From CAYVMD01 sp964452465 (GTDB taxonomy: Bacteria > Armatimonadota > JACIXR01), in contig CAYVMD010000053.1 in the NCBI GenBank assembly GCA_964452465.1, positions 1 through 13,164 of the forward strand: 13,164 bases of DNA, written 5' to 3'. The notes under the pieces were generated by a model, which ran no database searches, was not told the DNA's origin, and worked only from the letters and a program-made list of their open reading frames with translations. Shown here in pieces: positions 1 to 4,187 of this stretch. The translations under genes were made by a program, and so were the position numbers. The stretch's first letter is position 1, and the number at the start of each line of letters is the position of its first letter.

Positions 1-48
1 CCCGCGAAAAGGGAAGCCGCACTTCCTCCCTCTCGGGTAGGAGTTTAA
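1..48 (+). other. Possible 3' tail of a truncated plus-strand gene (IS605 tnpB / omega-RNA-like?)
   Basis: Frame 1 is open from the window edge to a TAA at 46-48 and would encode a 15-residue tail ending ALPPSRVGV. The stretch GGGAAGCC, then a C-rich arm (about 23-31), a TCTC loop and a GGG..GGAG arm (about 36-44), resembles the imperfect hairpin found at the 3' end of tnpB genes and their omega RNAs in IS200/IS605 elements. The hairpin has internal mismatches and no TnpB domain is inside the window, so this rests on general resemblance only. Bases 49-92 hold nothing I can name. Confidence 0.2.
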
Positions 49-92
49 GATGGATGTGGCGGGGACCTTCTGGCGAGCATCAACACCGGCCT

Positions 93-635
93 TCAATTAT
101 CAATCCATTCAAATACTCTTCCTCTTTCGTCGATTTTATACTTGGTCTCGCCTTCTCCCTCCTTCCATATCAATATTTCTCCTTCAGAGAATCGTATTTT
201 TGCCCCCTTCCATACCTCCTCAAAGTACGAAAAGGCTTCGATTAACCACTTTAATCCTTGAGTGAGGCGACCGTTATCATTTATCAAAAAAATACCTATA
301 TTACGGATTTGAGGAAAGGGGACCTTCCAGAAACCTTTGTCCCGAGTTAAGATAAATCGCTTAGTCTTTCGGGCGAGGCAGAGGATGGAGGAATCGGGCT
401 TGCCTTCACACCCCAATTCGTAAACGCTCTTCACATTTACCCCCTCTTCTCTTAAGAATTCCACTTCTTCCATGCTGATATTTTCATCTGCCAAGAACTT
501 TACTTTCCCTCGGAAAGCACTCACGACCTCTTCTATCTCCCTGCTATTAACATCGATCTCTTCCCAGGGAATAGTATTCGACCTCCTAAGAGAATTGTTC
601 AGATAGTTCATCTCTTGTCTCATCCCTTTTCTCAT
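93..635 (-). CDS. DUF5615 PIN-like domain protein (putative VapC-type toxin/RNase)
   Basis: The 180-residue product carries the signature of the DUF5615/Mut7-C-like PIN family. An opening strand reads KFLADENIS (Asp49-Glu50 region), followed by a Leu-rich helix and the segment ILTRDKGFWKVPF (about residues 94-106), where the TRD aspartate is the usual second acidic site. PIN-fold members are metal-dependent RNases, often toxins of toxin-antitoxin pairs; the activity here is inferred. About 44 residues precede the domain and a basic/acidic tail of about 50 follows, so the protein is longer than the usual ~110-120 residues. No antitoxin gene is visible beside it. The start is uncertain: ATGs at 635, 623 and 611 are all in frame and none has a clear Shine-Dalgarno. 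The gene stops with TGA and is transcribed away from the GDT1 transporter, from a good sigma70-like promoter. Confidence 0.75.
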   Translation of the reverse strand: MRKGMRQEMNYLNNSLRRSNTIPWEEIDVNSREIEEVVSAFRGKVKFLADENISMEEVEFLREEGVNVKSVYELGCEGKPDSSILCLARKTKRFILTRDKGFWKVPFPQIRNIGIFLINDNGRLTQGLKWLIEAFSYFEEVWKGAKIRFSEGEILIWKEGEGETKYKIDERGRVFEWIDN

Positions 636-663
636 TTAAAAAATCAAGAATCAGTTTTAGATA

Positions 664-692
664 ATTTTAACATCAACAAACGATAATGTCAA
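664..692 (-). promoter_or_regulatory. Sigma70-like promoter of the PIN-like gene
   Basis: On the minus strand a perfect TTGACA (687-692) is followed by a 17-base spacer and TAAAAT (664-669). The predicted transcription start is near 657, giving a leader of about 22 bases before the ATG at 635, or slightly longer for the internal ATGs. Confidence 0.7.
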
Positions 693-726
693 ATCAAGGC
701 TTTTGGGGTTTCGCTCGAGGGAAGTG

Positions 727-755
727 TGGACGCCTTGGGCTTATGTCCCTATAAT
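727..755 (+). promoter_or_regulatory. Likely promoter of the GDT1-type transporter, giving a near-leaderless mRNA
   Basis: TGGACG (727-732, 4 of 6 matches to TTGACA), a 17-base spacer and a perfect TATAAT (750-755) lie just upstream of the ATG at 768. Transcription would start near 762-763, leaving only five or six leader bases. If real, it excludes the GTG at 726 as the start codon. Confidence 0.45.
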
Positions 756-767
756 CTTTCCCTTGAT

Positions 768-1322
768 ATGCTGGCGGGATTTTTCCTCCCTTTCGTCTCT
801 ATAGGATTGGCGGAGTTCGGCGATAAGACCCAAATCGTCCTCCTCCTCCTTTCCTCCCGCACCCAAAAGCACCTCTCCCTCCTCCTGGGAGCCATCCTGG
901 GCTTCATGCTCGTGGATGGCGTCGCCGTCTTCTTCGGCTCCTGCGTTGCTCACTTCATCCCCCAACATATCCTCAAATTCGTTACCGCCTTCCTCTTCTT
1001 CCTCATTGGCGTCCTTTTGATCCTTGACAAACGAAAGGAGGAAGGGGAAGAGGACATCGCCCTTAAGAATCCCTTCCTAACTGCTTTTCTCTTGATATTC
1101 CTCACCGAATGGGGGGATAAGACGCAACTCCTCGCCGCCCTCTTCGCTACCCGCTACCACACCTTCCTCGTCCTCCTCAGCGTCCTAAGCGTCCTTTCCC
1201 TGCTTTCCTTCATAGCTATCTATCTGGGACGCCTGCTCTCCTCCAAAATCGATCGCTCCCTCCTCACCCGAATAAGCGGGGGCATATTCGTCCTCCTCGC
1301 CCTGTTTATTTTCTTTTCTTAA
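768..1322 (+). CDS. TMEM165/GDT1 (UPF0016) family cation transporter, probably Mn2+/Ca2+
   Basis: This hydrophobic protein has about six membrane helices in two homologous halves. Each half carries the family hallmark E-x-G-D-K-T: E16-F-G-D-K-T and E114-W-G-D-K-T, counted from the ATG at 768. A short charged loop rich in Lys/Glu separates the halves. GDT1/TMEM165 proteins move Mn2+ or Ca2+ across membranes, and bacterial members such as MneA export manganese; which ion applies here is unknown. The frame is also open from a GTG at 726 with a close GAGGG. I prefer 768 because a good promoter sits between the two and the first helix then starts right at the N terminus, giving 184 residues, close to usual for bacterial members. 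No yybP-ykoY-like leader is seen. The 3' end overlaps the convergent small membrane-protein gene by 17 bases. Confidence 0.88.
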   Translation: MLAGFFLPFVSIGLAEFGDKTQIVLLLLSSRTQKHLSLLLGAILGFMLVDGVAVFFGSCVAHFIPQHILKFVTAFLFFLIGVLLILDKRKEEGEEDIALKNPFLTAFLLIFLTEWGDKTQLLAALFATRYHTFLVLLSVLSVLSLLSFIAIYLGRLLSSKIDRSLLTRISGGIFVLLALFIFFS

Positions 1323-1536
1323 GGGAACAAAATCGCTCTTCCACGCATTTGCAGATCGCGTTCCTTATGGTGCAGATCCCACCCAGAAGGGCGAGCAGCC
1401 CCCAGAATAGGGGCTTGGTGAGGATGCCGATGAAGGTGGGTTGGCTCTCCGGCAATAAGTAAATGCCCCAGGTGATGAAATAACAGCCCACTATCAGGCA
1501 TAGATGCCCTATAATCACGACTAATATCCTTGCCAT
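1306..1536 (-). CDS. Small two-helix membrane protein, unknown function
   Basis: A 76-residue protein with hydrophobic helices at about residues 3-27 and 40-57, a polar loop between them, and a basic, cysteine-containing tail (C55, C62, C64, C70) ending in KKRK. I do not recognise the family. The start at 1536 is fixed by AAAGGAGG nine bases upstream; the same frame is open further 5' to 1608 but with no signal there. It lies 83 bases downstream of the HdrA-like gene in the same direction and could be the last gene of that operon, or be served by a separate weak promoter. Its 3' end overlaps the convergent transporter gene. Confidence 0.6.
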   Translation of the reverse strand: MARILVVIIGHLCLIVGCYFITWGIYLLPESQPTFIGILTKPLFWGLLALLGGICTIRNAICKCVEERFCSLKKRK

Positions 1537-1567
1537 TTCCCTGCCTCCTTTAAGATGGTCTGGTTGA

Positions 1568-1596
1568 ATTATAGGAAATCCCCCCACCCAGCGAAA
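1568..1596 (-). promoter_or_regulatory. Possible weak promoter of the small membrane protein
   Basis: A perfect TATAAT on the minus strand (1568-1573) lies about 32 bases before the ATG at 1536. The hexamer 17 bases upstream, TTTCGC (1591-1596), is a poor -35 match, so this could be chance. Confidence 0.3.
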
Positions 1597-1619
1597 TCGA
1601 TTTACCACTTGGTTGTGTT

Positions 1620-1994
1620 TTAACCCCGGATCTTTTGGTTTACCTCCTCTACGAGCGCTTTTACCTTCTCGATTGCCTCCTCTGTGGGCATGTTCCTTAG
1701 GTCAATCGGGAAGACCTGTTTGTCGAAATCACAACCCGCTTCCGCCATAGCATCCTTGAACATCTTCCTCTGCATCTTTGGATCACAGGCAGCGACTATG
1801 TAGGTTTCTCCTTCTTTTGCGTAATCCTTCCAGAATCTATCTCCATCATCCGCACACAACTGAGGGTGCACTATGGCGTATTCCACATCCAGCTCGTTGC
1901 GGACATAGTTGATGAATCCCCATATATCCAACTTGGCGAAACCTGGGCAGGTGCCTTGGCATACACAGAGGATGAATTTGGGCTTGCCTTGCAT
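1620..1994 (-). CDS. Stand-alone HdrA N-terminal domain-like protein (Cys-rich redox protein)
   Basis: This 124-residue protein resembles the N-terminal domain of heterodisulfide reductase subunit A, without the FAD and ferredoxin domains that make HdrA about 650 residues or longer. Recognisable segments are C10-V-C12-x3-C16-P near the N terminus, the VHPQLCADDGD stretch (C47), the VAACDPKMQRKMF stretch (C70), which parallels the 'ASCSPRMHE.TF' motif of HdrA, and the PIDLRN segment near residue 100. The cysteines could ligate an Fe-S cluster or undergo thiol redox chemistry; that is inference. A good ribosome binding site (AAGGAGG) precedes the ATG. The gene starts 16 bases after the ferredoxin gene, so the two are almost certainly co-transcribed, and the ferredoxin is its likely electron partner. 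The missing HdrA core is either elsewhere in the genome or not used. Confidence 0.75.
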   Translation of the reverse strand: MQGKPKFILCVCQGTCPGFAKLDIWGFINYVRNELDVEYAIVHPQLCADDGDRFWKDYAKEGETYIVAACDPKMQRKMFKDAMAEAGCDFDKQVFPIDLRNMPTEEAIEKVKALVEEVNQKIRG

Positions 1995-2010
1995 TTTCTC
2001 TTCCTCCTTT

Positions 2011-2295
2011 CTATTTAGGTGTATACTGCTCGCGTAGTCCTTTAATTATATTCCTTATTCCTTCTTTGTCCGGGAAGGAAATAGCTCCCTCTGGGCACTG
2101 CATTTGGCAGGCCTGGCAGAAAACCACGCAGTCATAGGGGTTCGCCACATAGCATTTCTTCTTGCTCTCATCATAGGTGAATACCCCGTGCGGGCATGTA
2201 TTCAGGCAAACCTTGCATCCTATACACGCTTCCTCGTCGATCGTCGGGAACCAGGGGATGAGTTCTCTGGGAATGCCCAGATAATCCTTTGCCAA
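2011..2295 (-). CDS. 2[4Fe-4S] ferredoxin-type protein
   Basis: A 94-residue protein with two cluster motifs. The first is classical: C24-x2-C27-x2-C30-x3-C34-P. The second is C56-x3-C60-x2-C63-x3-C67-P, with one extra residue in its first gap, which may alter the cluster environment. An additional cysteine (C48) lies between the motifs. It should be a soluble electron carrier. The start is a TTG at 2295, placed by AAGGAGGTG eight bases upstream; no in-frame ATG is nearby. It ends with TAG, and the HdrA-like gene begins 16 bases later. Upstream, 20 bases away, ends the broken DUF5320 copy. The neighbours suggest that it passes electrons to or from the HdrA-like protein. Confidence 0.85.
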   Translation of the reverse strand: MAKDYLGIPRELIPWFPTIDEEACIGCKVCLNTCPHGVFTYDESKKKCYVANPYDCVVFCQACQMQCPEGAISFPDKEGIRNIIKGLREQYTPK

Positions 2296-2315
2296 CCGAA
2301 TTACACCTCCTTTTT

Positions 2316-2606
2316 CTACTTGGTCTTTTCTATTCGTTCGTTTCTAATTGCACGATCTTTTTTGAAGATCTCCTCGAGGTATTCCTTCCAGACCTCCTGC
2401 TGCTATTTGAGGAACGCCAACTCATCCTCCTCGGAGGAGAATATCTCCTAAGGATAATACCACGCCCAAGGGTAATGCCAAACCCAGGGATGATGCCAGA
2501 CCCAACGGTGACAACGCAGGGGATGATAGCGCCAGGCTAACATCCCAAGCCTTGTTCCCATCGGACCAAGCATACCAGCAGTGCGCCACCAGCGCCTCCA
2601 CCTCAT
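2316..2606 (-). pseudogene. Third DUF5320 copy with two in-frame TAG codons
   Basis: From an ATG at 2606, behind a strong AAGGAGGTG, the frame runs 52 codons to TAG (2448-2450), 14 more codons to a second TAG (2403-2405), then 28 codons to a third TAG (2316-2318). There is no frameshift. The full 96-codon length matches the two intact neighbours (97 and 95). The first segment is rich in Trp, Arg, His and Tyr. The later segments (EDELAFLK, then QQEVWKEYLEEI) align residue for residue with the C-terminal coiled coil of the copy at 2644-2937. Both internal TAGs fall where that copy has glutamate (GAG and GAA). It is either a young pseudogene, a truncated 52-residue product, or a gene read through amber codons. 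TAG ends two neighbouring genes, which favours the pseudogene or truncation. Confidence 0.7.
2451..2504 (-). repeat. Three 18-base tandem repeats encoding W-V/A-W-H/Y-H/Y-P
   Basis: Three consecutive 18-base units just before the first in-frame TAG of the broken DUF5320 copy encode WVWHHP, WVWHYP and WAWYYP (residues 35-52). On the plus strand each unit ends in CCCA. They look like in-frame duplications and give an aromatic/histidine-rich stretch that could bind metal or a membrane surface. Confidence 0.7.
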
Positions 2607-2643
2607 CTATCTCACCTCCTTCTAAGTATGGTTTTAACTATCC

Positions 2644-2937
2644 TTACTGATTACTTTCCTCCGGCCCTTCGCCCTTTTCCAACTCCTCGATCCTCTTCCG
2701 GATCTCCTCGAGGTATTGGATGAGCGATTCCTGCTGTTCCTTGAGGAACGCTAATTCCTCCTCTTTGGAGGGGAAGGGCTCCTCCGGAAAGGGGAATGCC
2801 CCGGGATGGTAGTATCCACCCCCGGAGGGCATTCCACCTCCTTTCCTTCCGCCCATTCCCTGGCCTCTGCCACCACCCATACCTTGACCTCTCCCACCGC
2901 CCCTACCCATACCGCGAGCTCCATGTCCGTAACGCAT
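2644..2937 (-). CDS. DUF5320 family protein, glycine-rich (copy B)
   Basis: A 97-residue protein with the DUF5320 layout: a low-complexity Gly/Arg/Met-rich N-terminal half (residues 4-41), a short Tyr/His/Pro/Phe linker (42-56), and an acidic C-terminal coiled coil beginning KEEELAFLKEQQ and running through IRKRIEELE (about 58-88). The function of the family is unknown. Members are commonly found near Fe-S, ferredoxin and Mrp/NifX-type genes, and that context holds here. AAAGGAG ten bases before the ATG supports the start. It is the second gene of the cluster, 39 bases after copy A and 37 bases before the broken copy C. The coiled coils of the three copies could hetero-oligomerise (inference). 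Confidence 0.75.
   Translation of the reverse strand: MRYGHGARGMGRGGGRGQGMGGGRGQGMGGRKGGGMPSGGGYYHPGAFPFPEEPFPSKEEELAFLKEQQESLIQYLEEIRKRIEELEKGEGPEESNQ
2854..2901 (-). repeat. Two 24-base tandem repeats encoding GGGRGQGM
   Basis: Within DUF5320 copy B, residues 13-20 and 21-28 repeat the octapeptide GGGRGQGM with synonymous differences at the DNA level. A decayed third unit (GGRKGGGM) follows at 2830-2853. It explains the expanded glycine-rich N terminus. Confidence 0.75.
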
Positions 2938-2976
2938 GGCGTTTCAACTCCTTTCCGTTAGAAATCCTGTTTTAAC

Positions 2977-3264
2977 CTATCCTTCGCTTTCCTCCGTCGT
3001 TCCCTTCGTCCTCTCCAACTCCTCTATCCTCCTCTGGAGGTCCTTCAGCCAACTGGAGAGCGTCCTCTGCTGTTCCTTGAGGAACGATAACTCCTCCTCC
3101 TTCGATAGGAAGGGCGCTACACCCGCATAATAGGGGGAAAGGGACCAGTAGTAGGGGGCAAAGAACCAGCAACCTCCGGAGCCCCAAGCGGGTAGTCCAA
3201 GCCTGGCGCGCATCCAACCAGGCATGCCGGTAGCACGGAACCAAAACCTGCGTCCAAAGCCCAT
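2977..3264 (-). CDS. DUF5320 family protein (copy A, first gene of the redox cluster)
   Basis: A 95-residue paralogue of the next gene downstream. The N-terminal half is Gly/Arg/Trp-rich and aromatic (GFGRRFWFR at the start, then FFAPYYW at about 34-40). The C-terminal half is the conserved coiled coil SKEEELSFLKEQQ (54-66) through RRIEELER. No cysteine pair or catalytic motif is seen, so an enzymatic role is unlikely; scaffolding or metal handling is possible but unproven. AAGGAGAG upstream supports the ATG at 3264, and it ends with TAG. It is the promoter-proximal gene of the cluster and sits directly behind a consensus promoter carrying a Fur-like inverted repeat. Confidence 0.72.
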   Translation of the reverse strand: MGFGRRFWFRATGMPGWMRARLGLPAWGSGGCWFFAPYYWSLSPYYAGVAPFLSKEEELSFLKEQQRTLSSWLKDLQRRIEELERTKGTTEESEG

Positions 3265-3288
3265 AATCTCTCACTCTCCTTCCTTTGG

Positions 3289-3309
3289 TATTGATAATCG
3301 TTCTCAATA
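3289..3309 (-). promoter_or_regulatory. Fur-like operator at the start of the DUF5320/ferredoxin/HdrA-like operon
   Basis: A 21-base inverted repeat centred on 3299 has arms matching at 8 of 10 positions. Its core on the coding strand is TGAGAAC-G-ATTATCA, against the 7-1-7 Fur-family model TGATAAT-C-ATTATCA; the right half is perfect and the left half has two mismatches. The outer TAT..ATA bases extend the symmetry. It overlaps the predicted transcription start (about 3306), where a repressor would block initiation. Fur, Zur and PerR share this shape, so the metal or signal is not settled. Confidence 0.6.
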
Positions 3310-3312
3310 TCC

Positions 3313-3341
3313 ATTATAACGAAACCTCGTTCCATTGGCAA
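3313..3341 (-). promoter_or_regulatory. Strong sigma70-like promoter of the DUF5320/ferredoxin/HdrA-like operon
   Basis: On the minus strand TTGCCA (3336-3341) is separated by exactly 17 bases from a perfect TATAAT (3313-3318). The start codon of DUF5320 copy A lies about 49 bases downstream of the -10 box. It diverges from the DUF72 promoter. Confidence 0.75.
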
Positions 3342-3350
3342 CTTTTTGGC

Positions 3351-3379
3351 TTTACTTTCTACCCTTTTTCTGGTATAAA
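3351..3379 (+). promoter_or_regulatory. Likely promoter of the DUF72 gene, leaderless transcript
   Basis: TTTACT (3351-3356), a 17-base spacer and TATAAA (3374-3379) precede the ATG at 3387 by seven bases. Transcription would start at or within a base of the ATG, and there is no Shine-Dalgarno, as expected of a leaderless mRNA. Confidence 0.5.
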
Positions 3380-3386
3380 TTCTCAA

Positions 3387-4187
3387 ATGGCGAGGGCTTT
3401 CATCGGGACGAGCGGATACAACTACGGGCATTGGAGGGGCGTTTTCTATCCTCCTTCCCTCTCCCCCTCGAAATGGTTGGAGCATTACTGCCAGTTCTTC
3501 TCCAGCGTGGAGTTGAATGTTACCTTTTATCGCCTCCCCCAAGCTTCTGCCTTCAAGGGCTGGTATAGACGAACCCCTCCCGATTTCTCCTTCGCCCTCA
3601 AGGGTTCCCGCTTCATCACCCATATCAAGAAGCTCGGCGATTGCCAGGAGCCCCTGGATACCTTCGCGGAAAGGGTGGGGGAACTTCAGGAAAAGGTGGG
3701 GGTTATCCTCTGGCAGTTTCCTCCCCGCTTCAAATTTGACCGGGAAAAATTGGAGGGATTCCTTTCCCTCCTCTCCTCTCATCCCCTGGCGAGGAATTGG
3801 CGCCATAGCTTCGAATTCCGCGATATCTCCTGGTTCTGCTCCTCCGTCTACGATATGCTTAGGGAGCACAATTTTTCCCTCGCCCTTGCCGATTGGCCCT
3901 TCATCCTCCAAACCGGGGAGAAGCCTCAGGAGGTAGGGATAATAAAATACAGGGCGCGCAAGGTGGATGTGGAGGAAACGGCGGATTTCGTCTATCTTCG
4001 CCGGCACGGCGCGGTTGCCCTCTATGCCTCCGATTACTCGGAGGAGGAACTACAAAGGGATGCCCAATACATCAAGAGGTGGTTGGAGGAAGGTAGGGAT
4101 GTCTTCGTTTACTTCAACAACGATGCCTATGGTTACGCGGTGAAGAACGCCCTTCGCCTGAAGGAATTAGTGGAAGGAGGCGATTGA
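3387..4187 (+). CDS. DUF72 family protein
   Basis: A 266-residue protein with clear DUF72 (YecE-like) motifs in order: IGTSGYNYGHWRGVFYP at the N terminus (family form GTSGWSY.HWRG.FYP), VELNVTFYRLP (form E.NSTFYRLP), FSFALKGSRFITHIKKL, LWQFPPRFKFD, FEFRDISWF, YLRRHG and, near the C terminus, VYFNNDAYGYAVKNALRLKEL. DUF72 proteins adopt a TIM-barrel fold related to sugar-phosphate or AP-endonuclease-like enzymes; their reaction is not established. The frame is open upstream to 3285, but the family begins at the chosen ATG and the promoter would exclude an earlier start. GGAAGGAGG inside its 3' end serves the next gene, which follows with no gap (TGA then ATG), so the pair is co-transcribed and translationally coupled. 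Confidence 0.88.
   Translation: MARAFIGTSGYNYGHWRGVFYPPSLSPSKWLEHYCQFFSSVELNVTFYRLPQASAFKGWYRRTPPDFSFALKGSRFITHIKKLGDCQEPLDTFAERVGELQEKVGVILWQFPPRFKFDREKLEGFLSLLSSHPLARNWRHSFEFRDISWFCSSVYDMLREHNFSLALADWPFILQTGEKPQEVGIIKYRARKVDVEETADFVYLRRHGAVALYASDYSEEELQRDAQYIKRWLEEGRDVFVYFNNDAYGYAVKNALRLKELVEGGD

Noticed and set aside
726..767. GTG at 726 as start of the GDT1-like gene
   Set aside because: A good TATAAT box lies between it and the ATG at 768, and the extra 14 residues are not typical of the family. It is not fully excluded.
636..767. yybP-ykoY manganese riboswitch before the transporter
   Set aside because: I looked because of the GDT1 family, but the intergenic space is short, AT-rich and lacks the conserved riboswitch segments.
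2104..2540. Plus-strand open frames across the ferredoxin and the broken DUF5320 copy
   Set aside because: They are antisense to genes with clear motifs and ribosome binding sites; the translations are artefacts.
2830..2901. CRISPR-like short repeats
   Set aside because: The repeats are in-frame codon duplications within a glycine-rich protein, without spacers.
3117..4007. 296-codon open frame on the minus strand
   Set aside because: It lies antisense to the DUF72 gene, whose motifs are unmistakable, and it runs into the promoter region and the DUF5320 copy A gene. Its translation is low-complexity and matches nothing.
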